Origin: an uncultured Ignatzschineria sp.
Lineage (GTDB): Bacteria; Pseudomonadota; Gammaproteobacteria; Cardiobacteriales; Wohlfahrtiimonadaceae
Assembly: GCA_945639195.1 (NCBI GenBank)
Contig: CALZEE010000015.1
Coordinates: forward strand, 1-36,273
Direction of reading: 5' to 3'
DNA: 36,273 nt
Shown here piece after piece: positions 24,224 through 33,177 of the stretch (its first letter is position 1; every line of letters starts with the position of its first letter). The notes under the pieces are model-generated. The model saw only the letters and a list, made by a program, of their open reading frames with translations. It searched no databases and was not told the origin of the DNA. Position numbers and translations under genes: made by a program.

Positions 24224-25111
24224 ATGAGCACACAATCTGCAGGGAAAAGATTTAAAGAAGCATTGGAGGAGGAATCACCCCTACAACTGATGGGCGTGAT
24301 CAACGCAAATCATGCACTACTTGCGGAACACGCAGGCTTTAAATCTATCTATCTCTCAGGCGGCGGCGTTGCTGCTGGCTCACTCGGGATTCCTGATCTT
24401 GGAATCACCACTTTACAAGATGTTCTTATCGATATTGATCGAATTACCAATGTGACAGATCTTCCGCTGATTGCCGATGCAGATATTGGCTTTGGAACCT
24501 CTGCTTTCAATATGGCAAGAACTGTTAAATCCTTCATTAAAGCTGGGGCTGCCGGACTTCATATTGAAGACCAAGTCGGTGCTAAGCGCTGTGGACATCG
24601 CCCTAATAAAGCGATCGTATCTAAAGAAGAGATGGTTGACCGTATTAAAGCTGCGGTAGATGCAAAAACAGATCCTGACTTTATGATTATCGCTCGTACA
24701 GATGCCCTTGCCGTAGAAGGCTTAGAAGCCACGCTCGACCGCGCTAAAGCCTATATCGAAGCCGGCGCTGATGGACTCTTCCCAGAAGCAATTACAGAGC
24801 TTGCAATGTATCAACACTTCACAAAAGCCGTCTCTGTCCCTGTACTTGCCAACATTACCGAATTTGGCCAAACACCACTCTTCACGCTCGAAGAGCTTCG
24901 CTCTGTTCAGATCGCGATTGCGCTCTACCCGCTCTCAGCCTTTAGAGCCATGAACAAGGCCGCCGAAAACGTCTACAACACGATTCGTAAAGAAGGAACT
25001 CAAAAGAATCTCCTTCCCCTTATGCAGACCCGCGATGAGCTTTACCAAAGCATTCGCTACTATCAATACGAAGATCAACTCGATCAACTGTTTGCCGCTA
25101 AGAAAAAGTAA
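24224..25111 (+). CDS. prpB: 2-methylisocitrate lyase
   Basis: 295 residues from the ATG at 24224, which follows a perfect AAGGAGG. A longer frame upstream (from 24080) is AT-rich, basic and has no ribosome site. It is a member of the isocitrate lyase/PEP mutase superfamily. The catalytic loop is KRCGH with Cys123. Other features are the metal-binding [10 protein letters not shown] and HIEDQ, plus IARTDA. It cleaves 2-methylisocitrate to pyruvate and succinate in the cytoplasm, the last step of the methylcitrate cycle for propionate. It heads the prpB-prpC-prpD gene set. Confidence 0.96.
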   Translation: MSTQSAGKRFKEALEEESPLQLMGVINANHALLAEHAGFKSIYLSGGGVAAGSLGIPDLGITTLQDVLIDIDRITNVTDLPLIADADIGFGTSAFNMARTVKSFIKAGAAGLHIEDQVGAKRCGHRPNKAIVSKEEMVDRIKAAVDAKTDPDFMIIARTDALAVEGLEATLDRAKAYIEAGADGLFPEAITELAMYQHFTKAVSVPVLANITEFGQTPLFTLEELRSVQIAIALYPLSAFRAMNKAAENVYNTIRKEGTQKNLLPLMQTRDELYQSIRYYQYEDQLDQLFAAKKK

Positions 25112-25245
25112 TACCCACAATATAACTATAAAAAATACCCCGTCACGGTGGGGAGGGATTTTTACAGCTCGCCATTCGTGACACACCAAAATACCATCAT
25201 GAAATATCGCTTAGTAATCAGCGATTTATCCTGTAGGAGGAGCAA

Positions 25246-26403
25246 ATGACGACCACTAACACGGCGGCAACTTTTCGACCTAAAAAATCTGTAGCGCTTT
25301 CAGGCACTATTGCCGGCACTACAGAACTTTGTACCGTTGGCCGCAACGGTAATGAACTTCATTATCGCGGCTATAATATTTTAGATCTCGCAGAAAACTG
25401 CCAATTTGAAGAAGTTGCCCATCTTCTGATTCATGGCAAATTGCCCAATGCCAACGAGCTGAAACTCTATAAGAAAAAACTCATCGCACTGCGTGGTCTA
25501 CCTGTCTCTATGCGGACAGCGCTTGAAACACTCCCGATGTCTGTGCACCCTATGGATGTACTTCGTACGGGCGTCTCTTTACTCGGCTGTATATTGCCAG
25601 AGAAAGATGACCACAATAATGCCGGGGCAAAAGATATCGCCGACCGCCTTATTGCCTCACTCGGTTCCATGCTGCTCTATTGGTATCACTATAGTCATAA
25701 TGGCGTGCGCATTGAGCTCGATAGTAAAGAAGACTCCATTGGTGGTCATTTCCTGCATCTCCTTCATGGTAAAAGACCGCCTAAATCATGGGTCAAAAGC
25801 ATGCATACTTCGCTGATTCTCTACGCTGAACATGAGTTTAACGCATCCACCTTTACGGCTCGTGTGATTGCCGGTACGGACTCTGATGTTTACTCTGCCA
25901 TTGCCGGCGCAATCGGCGCCCTTCGAGGCCCTAAACATGGGGGTGCGAATGAGGTTGCCTTTGAAATTCAGCAGCGTTACAACACGCCCGATGAAGCTGA
26001 GGCAGATATGTTAGAGCGCCTTGAGAAAAAAGAGATCGTTATTGGTTTTGGCCATCCCGTTTATACCGTTGCCGACCCCCGTCATGAAGTCATTAAACGT
26101 GTCTCGCTAGAATTATCTGAAGAAGCCGGCACCGTGCGAATGTATAACATTGCCGACAGAATCGAAGGGGTGATGAAAAATCATAAAAACATGTTCCCCA
26201 ATCTCGATTGGTTCTCAGCAGTCTCGTATCACATGATGGGAATTCCGACAGCAATGTTCACGCCGCTCTTTGTCATCTCTCGCGCCGCAGGTTGGTCAGC
26301 GCATATTTTAGAGCAGCGTAAGGATAATAAAATTATCCGCCCGGCAGCACAATACACAGGTCCTGAATGCTTAGCCTTCGTGCCATTAGAAGAGCGCGAA
26401 TAA
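25246..26403 (+). CDS. prpC: 2-methylcitrate synthase
   Basis: 385 residues, a short citrate-synthase-family enzyme of the PrpC type. The catalytic residues are His231 (GPKHGGANE), His270 (GFGHPVY) and Asp321 (NLDWFSA). It condenses propionyl-CoA with oxaloacetate. GTAGGAGGAG precedes the ATG. The 134-bp gap after prpB holds a CCCC-GTCACGGT-GGGG hairpin (25138-25153) followed by a short T-run, a possible weak attenuator. The citrate synthase proper would be coded elsewhere, and some PrpC enzymes also accept acetyl-CoA. Confidence 0.95.
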   Translation: MTTTNTAATFRPKKSVALSGTIAGTTELCTVGRNGNELHYRGYNILDLAENCQFEEVAHLLIHGKLPNANELKLYKKKLIALRGLPVSMRTALETLPMSVHPMDVLRTGVSLLGCILPEKDDHNNAGAKDIADRLIASLGSMLLYWYHYSHNGVRIELDSKEDSIGGHFLHLLHGKRPPKSWVKSMHTSLILYAEHEFNASTFTARVIAGTDSDVYSAIAGAIGALRGPKHGGANEVAFEIQQRYNTPDEAEADMLERLEKKEIVIGFGHPVYTVADPRHEVIKRVSLELSEEAGTVRMYNIADRIEGVMKNHKNMFPNLDWFSAVSYHMMGIPTAMFTPLFVISRAAGWSAHILEQRKDNKIIRPAAQYTGPECLAFVPLEERE

Positions 26404-26412
26404 GTTCGATCC

Positions 26413-26506
26413 GGCATTAAATGGCGGGAACCTCTCCAGCTTCTATAGGGCGTATGGCGATAAGGCAATATCGCCGCCCCCTATACCGCCATTTGATGCC
26501 TTTTTT
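26413..26506 (+). terminator. Large terminator-like hairpin between prpC and prpD
   Basis: A 15-bp arm GGCATTAAATGGCGG (26413-26427) pairs with CCGCCATTTGATGCC (26486-26500) with one wobble, and TTTTTT follows (26501-26506). Nested inside are TATAGGG/CCCTATA-type pairing and GGCGATA-AGGCAA-TATCGCC (26456-26475). It has the form of an intrinsic terminator inside the gene set, so prpD may need read-through or a promoter of its own. Confidence 0.75.
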
Positions 26507-26615
26507 AATGCAACGACTCATTCAGCACCTCTTTTGTTTCTATTCATTCTTTTACTTTTACGCTGATTTTTACTGTCCTTTCAATATTAAAATACCTTAT
26601 ACATAGGAGATCTAT

Positions 26616-28058
26616 ATGTCACAAGATGTCTCTCAAAAATTTGATGATGTACTCGAAGATATCGTCGATTACGTCAAGAATTACCAGATTAAGTCTGAAA
26701 CCGCTTACAAAATCGCACAATATTGCCTCATTGATACGCTCGGTTGCGGGCTTGAAGCCTTAGATTACCCAGAATGTACCAAGCTTCTCGGTCCTATCGT
26801 GCAAGGAACCACCGTTCCCAATGGTGCTAAAGTTCCCGGAACACAATTCCAATTAGACCCTGTGCAAGCCGCTTTTAATATCGGTACGATTATCCGCTGG
26901 CTCGACTTTAACGACACATGGCTTGCTGCAGAATGGGGCCATCCATCCGACAACCTCGGCGGAATTTTAGCCACCGCAGACTGGCTCTCACGCACTGCTA
27001 TCGCCGCGGGGAAAGCACCTTTGACCATGGAATGCGTTTTAACTGCGATGATTAAAGCCCATGAAATCCAAGGCTGTATCGCTCTTGAAAATGCCTTTAA
27101 CCGCGTTGGACTCGACCACGTTATCTTAGTGAAAGTTGCCTCAACGGCCGTTGTTTCAGAGCTCTTGGGCTTAACGCGTGAAGAATCACTCAACGCTGTT
27201 TCACTCGCCTTTGTCGATGGCCAATCCCTAAGAACCTACCGTCATGCACCCAATACCGGTTCACGTAAATCATGGGCGGCGGGCGATGCGACATCACGCG
27301 CGGTACGTTTAAGCCTCATGGCACAAAAAGGCGAAATGGGTTATCCCTCAGCACTCACGGCAAAAACATGGGGCTTCTACGATGTCCTCTTTGAAGGAAA
27401 ACCCTTTAAATTCCAACGTGATTATGGCTCATACGTGATGGAGAATGTTCTCTTTAAGATCTCATTCCCCGCAGAGTTTCACTCACAAACCGCGGTGGAA
27501 TGCGCCATGATTCTTAAAGAGAAGCTCGATAAACTCGGCAAAACTGCTGAAGATATCGAACGTATCGACATTCGTACGCATGAAGCGTGTATCCGTATTA
27601 TCGACAAAAAAGGGCCGCTCAATAACCCCGCAGACCGAGATCACTGTATCCAATACATGGTGGCCGTTCCGCTCATCTTTGGTCGCTTAACGGCAAGTGA
27701 TTATGAAGATAATATCGCGAAAGATCCGCGCATTGATGCGCTGCGCGACAAAATCATCTGTAGCGAAGATCCGGCATTTACCAAGGATTACTTCGATCCC
27801 GATAAACGTTCTATCGCCAATGCGCTCACGATTACGCTAAAAGATGGTCAAAAGCTCGATGAAGTAGTGATCGAATATCCGATTGGCCATGCTCGTAGAC
27901 GTGAAGAAGGAATGCCGGTGCTCGTAGAGAAATTCAAAACGAATCTTGCAAGACGATTCCCTGCAAAACAGCAAGAAGCGATTCTCGATATCTCCCTAGA
28001 TATCGCTAAACTGCTCAAAATGCCGGTGAATGAATATGTAGATCTCTATGTGATTTAA
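26616..28058 (+). CDS. prpD: 2-methylcitrate dehydratase
   Basis: 480 residues, usual length. A MmgE/PrpD-family enzyme that dehydrates 2-methylcitrate to 2-methyl-cis-aconitate without an iron-sulfur cluster. Family motifs include [19 protein letters not shown], the metal- and substrate-site stretch [19 protein letters not shown], and [15 protein letters not shown]. The ATG follows AGGAGATCT. The gap after prpC is 212 bp and contains the hairpin at 26413-26506. No acnD, prpF or prpE is present, so the last hydration would use a general aconitase, and propionyl-CoA must come from elsewhere. Confidence 0.96.
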   Translation: MSQDVSQKFDDVLEDIVDYVKNYQIKSETAYKIAQYCLIDTLGCGLEALDYPECTKLLGPIVQGTTVPNGAKVPGTQFQLDPVQAAFNIGTIIRWLDFNDTWLAAEWGHPSDNLGGILATADWLSRTAIAAGKAPLTMECVLTAMIKAHEIQGCIALENAFNRVGLDHVILVKVASTAVVSELLGLTREESLNAVSLAFVDGQSLRTYRHAPNTGSRKSWAAGDATSRAVRLSLMAQKGEMGYPSALTAKTWGFYDVLFEGKPFKFQRDYGSYVMENVLFKISFPAEFHSQTAVECAMILKEKLDKLGKTAEDIERIDIRTHEACIRIIDKKGPLNNPADRDHCIQYMVAVPLIFGRLTASDYEDNIAKDPRIDALRDKIICSEDPAFTKDYFDPDKRSIANALTITLKDGQKLDEVVIEYPIGHARRREEGMPVLVEKFKTNLARRFPAKQQEAILDISLDIAKLLKMPVNEYVDLYVI

Positions 28059-28098
28059 GCGCATCCGTATACGCTTGCGTTTACACAAATATCTACCC

Positions 28099-28133
28099 AA
28101 AAAAAAGACCGCGATTATTTGCGGTCTTTTTCT
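28099..28133 (+). terminator. Terminator of prpD
   Basis: AAAAAGACCGC pairs with GCGGTCTTTTT around an 8-nt loop. T-rich on both strands, so it may work in both directions. Confidence 0.9.
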
Positions 28134-28271
28134 GTTTCAGTTAAAACGATTGTACGATTAAATTTTATCCGTTCCAATTCATAGGGATAAAAACCCCTTT
28201 CCAATAGACTCTCCGAGTGCTATCTTTGTGAAAATTCTGCAAACGCTTCATAAAGGTTAAAAAATTACGCC

Positions 28272-28610
28272 ATGAATCCCTTACTTTTCGGTTACAGCAT
28301 GCTCGGTGCAGCGATCCTCTTAGAAGTCTTTGCCACCTCGTTTCTCGTAAAATCCGAGCAATTCACCAAGCTCTTGCCCTCTATTTTAGTCGTCATCCTA
28401 TATGCGGCTTCTTTCTACTGCCTATCGCACACCCTTAAATTTATTCCGGTCGGCATTGCTTACGGCGTCTGGAGCGGTGTAGGAATCCTCCTTATCACAC
28501 TTGTGGGCTACTTCTGGTTTAAACAAGCCATCGATCTCCCGGCAATCATCGGCCTTGCCCTTATTGCAGCGGGCGTGGTGATTATTAATGTGTTTTCGAA
28601 GGCACTATAG
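28272..28610 (+). CDS. SMR-family multidrug efflux protein (EmrE-like)
   Basis: 112 residues, four membrane segments. The essential membrane glutamate is Glu18 in GAAILLEVFATSFL (Glu14 of E. coli EmrE). TM3 has GIAYGVWSGVGI, and TM4 has DLPAIIGLALIAAGVVIIN, both nearly as in EmrE. It acts as an antiparallel dimer that exchanges protons for quaternary ammonium and other cationic compounds. No partner SMR gene adjoins it, which suits a homodimer. Only a weak ribosome site (AAAGG about 12 nt upstream) is seen. Confidence 0.92.
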   Translation: MNPLLFGYSMLGAAILLEVFATSFLVKSEQFTKLLPSILVVILYAASFYCLSHTLKFIPVGIAYGVWSGVGILLITLVGYFWFKQAIDLPAIIGLALIAAGVVIINVFSKAL

Positions 28611-28642
28611 ATGTTTTTTTAGAGAGATTCTTTAATAAGCGT

Positions 28643-28672
28643 TCAAAAAAAGCCCCAAAATATTTGGGGCTT
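28643..28672 (-). terminator. Terminator between the convergent SMR and serine hydrolase genes
   Basis: AAGCCCCAAA (28650-28659) pairs with TTTGGGGCTT (28663-28672), loop of 3 nt. The minus strand continues into seven Ts, so it best serves the hydrolase gene. On the plus strand the tail is TTCTTC, weaker but perhaps enough for the SMR gene. Confidence 0.88.
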
Positions 28673-28701
28673 CTTCATTGTCTGCGCATCTTCACTTAAG
28701 A

Positions 28702-29973
28702 CTATTGCTCTTCCTGTCCTGTCGTTTCTGAGAGCTCATTCATGGCTTCTGCCATTGCCGCAAAGAATGCATAACTATCTAAAGTCTCTTTGCCTGTCGG
28801 CTTAGGCTGTGCGCCCCACGTTGCAATCACGATATTCTCTTTTGGATTCATATATATCTGCTGTCCAAAAATCCCCTCAGCAGTAAAAGATCCTTCATTA
28901 ATCGTTCCTTCTGCCTCTTCCACAGGCCAGAGCATATAGCCGTATTCCACAAGTTTTCCATCTACCATCTTCGGCGTTCCTGCCTCTTGAATCCATCCAT
29001 CTGGCAAAAGTTGCTCGCCATCAACACGACCATTATCCACAAGGAATAATCCAAATCGGGCATAATCACGAAGCACGGCTTGTAAACCACTGCCCCCCAC
29101 TTCTAAACCATCCGGCGATTCTAACCACCATGTGGCATCTGACTCCATTCCCGCTTTTTTCCAGATCCGCTCAGAAAGATACTCGCTCACAGGCATCTCT
29201 ACAGCTGCTCGCACTAATGCACCGGCAACATGTGTTTCTCCTGTACTATAATTCCAGCGCGTCCCTGGCGCTGCGGCTCTTGGTAACTTCGCCATCAGCG
29301 CCAACACTCCCCCTGGAATCTGAGCATTTTGCACCGCAAGCATTGCTCGTCGATCTGAATGAGGATCGGTATAAGTCTCATTCCAATCAACTCCCGAGGT
29401 CATTTGTAGAAGATGTCTCACTGTTACGCCATCATAACTACTTCCTTTTAACTCAGGGAGATAGTCAATAATCGGGTCATCAATATCTTTAATTAATCCC
29501 TCTTGTAGCGCGATCCCTATCAAGGTCGCTGTAATCGACTTCACAACTGACATCGACATCCAACGCGTTTCATCCGTATTTCCGAGCTCATAATCTTCAA
29601 AATAGATTTTGCCATCTTTAAGCGCGACGATACCACTCACACGATTAATATTGAGATAATCGACAAGATCATAACGCTGACCACCAGACTCAAAACTCAC
29701 GTCTTGGATCATCACCTCCGATCGAGGTAAGACCTTAACATTCGCAGGATCGTGGGCAACTTTTGCAGTGGGATATAAGCGATCAATATTTCTAAATGTA
29801 TTCGCTTGAAGATCCGGCAATAGCTTTCCATCATAAAGCTGCTCAACCGTTCCTATCACCTCTTCCTGATGCGGATTCACAACATCGTGTGCCATCGCAC
29901 CTATTCCAAAAACCCCAAGACCCATCACCAATGCTACTTGCTGCCAAACACGATTACGTCGTAACTTCACCAT
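28702..29973 (-). CDS. Exported serine hydrolase, class C beta-lactamase fold
   Basis: 423 residues. A signal peptide covers about 1-28 (ends AMAHD). The catalytic Ser-x-x-Lys is S142-V-V-K145, and the Tyr motif is Tyr242 in NYSTGE, where many relatives have YSN. The region GLEVGGSGLQAVLRDYARFG is typical of the beta-lactamase-related family that includes 6-aminohexanoate-dimer hydrolase and esterases. Substrate is unknown, and the family is mostly not true beta-lactamases. GGGAGGAGG lies ahead of the ATG. The C-terminus is acidic (ETTGQEEQ). It is a single gene with its own terminator. Confidence 0.85.
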   Translation of the reverse strand: MVKLRRNRVWQQVALVMGLGVFGIGAMAHDVVNPHQEEVIGTVEQLYDGKLLPDLQANTFRNIDRLYPTAKVAHDPANVKVLPRSEVMIQDVSFESGGQRYDLVDYLNINRVSGIVALKDGKIYFEDYELGNTDETRWMSMSVVKSITATLIGIALQEGLIKDIDDPIIDYLPELKGSSYDGVTVRHLLQMTSGVDWNETYTDPHSDRRAMLAVQNAQIPGGVLALMAKLPRAAAPGTRWNYSTGETHVAGALVRAAVEMPVSEYLSERIWKKAGMESDATWWLESPDGLEVGGSGLQAVLRDYARFGLFLVDNGRVDGEQLLPDGWIQEAGTPKMVDGKLVEYGYMLWPVEEAEGTINEGSFTAEGIFGQQIYMNPKENIVIATWGAQPKPTGKETLDSYAFFAAMAEAMNELSETTGQEEQ

Positions 29974-30054
29974 ACAACCTCCTCCCTAATATCGGGTTAT
30001 TTTTATCATATAATTATTGTAATAATACCCGCACATCCTGCACGGATCTCACAG

Positions 30055-30091
30055 AAAAAAGTCTGCCAGATCTTCGCAATCTAGCAGACTT
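30055..30091 (-). terminator. Minus-strand terminator upstream of the hydrolase gene
   Basis: AAGTCTGC-C-AGAT pairs with ATCT-A-GCAGACTT around 7 nt. The minus strand continues into six Ts. It separates the IS cluster and gene fragment from the hydrolase promoter. The bases between here and the hairpin at 30188 hold no gene that I can see. Confidence 0.8.
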
Positions 30092-30187
30092 TTGAGAAAG
30101 TACGTAACGTTATTCAATAAAGGAAAATGTTCAGTGATCAAAGCCGTTAGGGGATTGGCTATGCTCTTGATTACCGTCACTTCAAAC

Positions 30188-30219
30188 AAAAAAAGAGACC
30201 TCAATTAAGGTCTCTTTTT
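30188..30219. terminator. Bidirectional terminator
   Basis: AAAAAGAGACCT pairs with AGGTCTCTTTTT around 6 nt. The stop codon of the fragment at 30205-30396 lies in it. Confidence 0.85.
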
Positions 30220-30396
30220 GATTTCAGAATTGTATGCTGAGTGTCGAATCTCAAATGGTATGAAATCAACTTTCATATGTTTTAGCAGTCTGTCATCGAT
30301 GATGAGATTTTCAATACCTACAATAATCTCATTTAGAGTGAACTCATTCGAAAGAAATCTCATATAACGTGTAATGGATAATATGTAGGAAAAGGG
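30205..30396 (-). pseudogene. Possible 3' fragment of a gene cut by the IS cluster
   Basis: The minus frame is open from the edge of the IS481-like element (30396) to a TAA at 30205-30207 inside the terminator stem. The first ATG in it (30361-30363) would give 52 residues beginning MRFLSNEFTLNEIIVGIE. No ribosome site stands before this ATG, and the frame simply continues into the IS edge. I read it as the tail of a disrupted gene with its own terminator. The family is not recognised. The upstream half is not found on the other side of the cluster. Confidence 0.4.
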
Positions 30397-31242
30397 AGCG
30401 TTGTTTACACTTCCTGCTTAAAATAAAAATCTAAAACTTCATAAGGCGTTGAGCCATTTAATCCCTTATGAGGTTTTACCGTATTATAGAAATTTAAAAA
30501 TCTTTTGAGTTTTGATTTTCGATCATTACTATTTAAAAACTCCTCTTTTTCATGCCACATTTCCATTAACGTACGGATGACCCGTTCAGCTTTACCATTC
30601 GTTTGTGGTCTTGCTGGACGCGTAAATTTTTGATTAATATGATTTAATCTACACAGGTTAACAAAAGCATGATCTATCGTTCCTTTATATTCTCGTCCAT
30701 TATCAGAATAGATGCAATCAACGGTATAAGGGCATTGTGCAAGAATATCTTCCTGAAGAAACGTTGCCGCACTAAATTGTGATTTATCTTCATAAATGCC
30801 AGCATATAGTTCTCTTGAGAAATCATCGATGCCCACAAACAGGTACTCTCTACGATCTGTCTTAAGTTCTCCTTTAAGCAATGGGAGCCTTTTTGTATCA
30901 ACATGAACCATTTCCCCAGGGTAGGATTTATTGTAGCGTTTAGCTTGCCTTTTTAGACGATCTTCTATCGATTTTTCAACTTTTACAAGCCTTTTAATAC
31001 CGTATTTAATGGTTTTAAAGCGCTCATTAGTGCTAGTCTGTGGCTTAAACAGCCCAAGCCTAGAGAGCTTAAGTGCTTTATAAATAGTGGGGCGACTAAC
31101 ATTAAATCTTTGCGCAAGATAAGTAACCGTCACTTTTTCTTTGGTATAAAGACGCCAAATCTCTTCACAATGATAAGGCGTTAATCGGGTATTTTTATGC
31201 ATATTCATAACAGTATTTTCTCCCAATACTGTAAACAACGCT
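30397..31242 (-). mobile_element. IS481-like insertion sequence
   Basis: 846 bp with 13-bp perfect terminal inverted repeats AGCGTTGTTTACA (30397-30409 and, inverted, 31230-31242). AGGG occurs on both sides (30393-30396 is AGGG; 31243-31246), a probable 4-bp target duplication. One intact transposase gene. It sits against the left end of the IS5-family remnant. Confidence 0.82.
30405..31208 (-). CDS. IS481-like transposase
   Basis: 267 residues from the ATG at 31206-31208. A longer start at 31238 would lie in the terminal repeat. N-terminal helix-turn-helix (VTVTYLAQRFNVSRPTIYKAL, about 25-45), then an integrase-type DDE domain: first Asp in MVHVDTKRLP, second in IYSDNGREY, Glu in TNGKAERVIRTL. 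The reading frame is complete, so the element may be active. GGGAG lies in the loop of a hairpin (CAGTATT/AATACTG, 31211-31231), a common way for IS elements to limit their translation. Family assignment (IS481 rather than another rve group) is by pattern only. Confidence 0.8.
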   Translation of the reverse strand: MNMHKNTRLTPYHCEEIWRLYTKEKVTVTYLAQRFNVSRPTIYKALKLSRLGLFKPQTSTNERFKTIKYGIKRLVKVEKSIEDRLKRQAKRYNKSYPGEMVHVDTKRLPLLKGELKTDRREYLFVGIDDFSRELYAGIYEDKSQFSAATFLQEDILAQCPYTVDCIYSDNGREYKGTIDHAFVNLCRLNHINQKFTRPARPQTNGKAERVIRTLMEMWHEKEEFLNSNDRKSKLKRFLNFYNTVKPHKGLNGSTPYEVLDFYFKQEV

Positions 31243-31345
31243 AGGGAGTGTCCTCATTTGAATTTTTCTAAAAAAGATTGATGATAGAGTGTAATTTTAA
31301 TTCTTTAAAATAATCGATCAAGATGACTAGGTAATCCTCCCTTTT

Positions 31346-32198
31346 TTAGGACACATCTAAAGTAGGGAAATTTAAAGCTGTTTTGTAACAAGGCGGTAGA
31401 CCATCATTTGCCATATTTGGCCTTTCATGATTATACAACCACAACCACCTCGTCGCATGATCTTGTACCTCTTCGATGCTATTAAACAGATGTTGATTTA
31501 GCCAATCGTAACGCACCGTTCGGTTGTATCGTTCTATATAAGCATTTTGTTGTGGCTTTCCTGGTTCAATAAATTGATGCTTGATTTGCTGTTTTTCTAA
31601 CCAGTTTTTTAGCTCATGGCTGATATACTCAGGGCCATTATCGCTTCTGATCATTTTAGGCTTACCACGCCACTCTATGATTTGTTCTAAAGCCCTAATC
31701 ACTCGTTGGCTAGGCAATGAAAGATCGACTTCAATCCCTAAGCCCTCACGATTAAAGTCATCTATTACATTCAATAACCGGTAATTTCTCCCAGATTGTA
31801 ACTGATCATGCATAAAATCCATTGACCAACATTCATTAATTGAGCTTGGAACCATTAATGGTTCAGGCTTTTCCCGTACCAAACGTTTTTTGGGTTTAAT
31901 GCGCAAGTTTAAAGATAACTCGCAATAGATGCGATAGACACGTTTGTGATTCCATGAAAATCCTTTAATATTACGTAGATACAAAAAGCATAAGCCAAAC
32001 CCCCAGTTCTTCTGCCACTGTGTTAATTTAATTAGCCAATCGGCTATCAGATCATTCTCAGGTTGCAAACGAGATTGATAATAATAGCTACTTCAACTCA
32101 TGACAACCAACTGACAGGCACGTTCAATAGTGATTTCCTTTTCAGTGACCAACCACTGCGCTGATGTTTTACGAGCCAGTGGTTTTACCACTTTTTTT
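31346..32198 (-). pseudogene. IS3-family OrfB transposase with an in-frame stop
   Basis: It is entered by -1 frameshifting from orfA at the A7G run (32198-32191). The shifted frame reads KKVVKPLARKTSAQW...RACQLVVMS, then TGA (32095-32093), then [14 protein letters not shown] and the whole rve domain: [18 protein letters not shown] and the Glu of [14 protein letters not shown]3 relatives have Arg between the two serines here (LSRSSYYYQ type), so a CGA-to-TGA change is likely. The catalytic domain itself is intact, but a full OrfAB cannot be made without read-through. Confidence 0.8.
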
Positions 32199-32451
32199 GT
32201 AAAACTTCCTTCAGTAGCTCGCTGTCCATTTTGGCTTCTGCATACATCTTTTTCAAACGAGCATTCTCAGCTTCTAGCTCTTTTAAACGACTGATCATCG
32301 AGGTATCCATACCACCAAATTTAGAGCGCCATTTATAAAATGTAGCACTACTAATGCCATGTTCACGACATAAATCAGGGACTTTAATGCCTGCTTCGTT
32401 CTGTTTTAGAATTGCCATGATTTGGCTATCGGTAAATTTTGATTTTTTCAT
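32185..32451 (-). CDS. IS3-family OrfA
   Basis: 88 residues. Helix-turn-helix of the transposase_8 type (FTDSQIMAILKQNEAGIKVPDLCREHGISSATFYKWRSKFGG), then a leucine-zipper-like coil (ISRLKELEAENARLKKMYAEAKMDSELLKEVL). The last codons CAA AAA AAG form the slippery site for -1 frameshifting into orfB. AGGAG lies before the ATG. OrfA is complete even though orfB is broken. Confidence 0.9.
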   Translation of the reverse strand: MKKSKFTDSQIMAILKQNEAGIKVPDLCREHGISSATFYKWRSKFGGMDTSMISRLKELEAENARLKKMYAEAKMDSELLKEVLQKKW

Positions 32452-33177
32452 AATGAATCTCCTGTAATAATGATACGAGAAAATTCTACTTATGATGTGT
32501 ATTTTTTTATGGGGGGATTACCACTAGAACAATACTCAATGATGATACATGGCAACAGCTTCAATCAATTATGATAGATAAAGGCTGTTACGCCACAGAA
32601 AATAGTCGTAATGTTATGGAAGCTATTTTATGGAAATTACGTACGGGGGCGCCATCGCGTGATATCCCTAAAAATCTTTGTCCTTGGCAAACCGCTTATA
32701 ATAGATTTAATCGCTGGTCAGCAAATGGGCTTTGGAACGATTTTTTTTTAAGTTACGAGGCGAAATTGATCAGGAATGGGTATCCATTGATGGAAGTTAC
32801 GTCAGCGCTCATCAGCATGCAGCTGGAGCTCGGGGTGGTGAGGATAGAGCAATTGGACGAGGAAGAGGCGGAGCGGCAACAAAGATACACATGGCCGTTG
32901 ATTCGCATGGACGCCCGATCGATTTTGAAATCACTGGGGGTGAAGTCCATGACAGTCAAGTTGCAAACCACCTGATAGAGCTTATAGAAACAGGTGGTTA
33001 TCTTTTAGGTGATAAGGGTTATGACTCTGATGTTATTCGAGAAAAAGCACGTGATCATGGAATGATCCCCGTAATTCCGAGAAGGTCTAATAGTAAAAAA
33101 GAGAATAAGGAATTTGATAGTTATCTTTATAAAATTAGGCACTTAGTGGAAAATATTTTTGCAAAGCTTAAGTATTT

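Larger units (their letters stand above)
31330..32522 (-). mobile_element. IS3-family insertion sequence
   Basis: 1193 bp with terminal repeats GGTAATCCTCCC (left) and GGTAATCCCCCC (right, inverted), less exact further in. Flanked by the duplicated target ACTA (31326-31329 and 32523-32526). Contains orfA and an interrupted orfB. It landed at the start codon region of the IS5-family transposase gene. Confidence 0.9.
31243..33177 (+). mobile_element. IS5-family (IS427-type) remnant, split by IS3 and truncated
   Basis: The left end appears to be near GGGAGTGTCC (31244 on). The transposase gene starts at 31323 and is split by the IS3 element (31330-32522). It continues to 33177, where the IS256-family element begins and the 3' end is missing. 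The missing end is not found beyond the IS256-family element. Confidence 0.75.

Noticed and set aside
28702..29973. True class C beta-lactamase
   Set aside because: The Ser-x-x-Lys and Tyr motifs are present, but the protein is longer and has YST rather than YxN; overall it resembles the esterase/dimer-hydrolase branch. Resistance activity is not supported.
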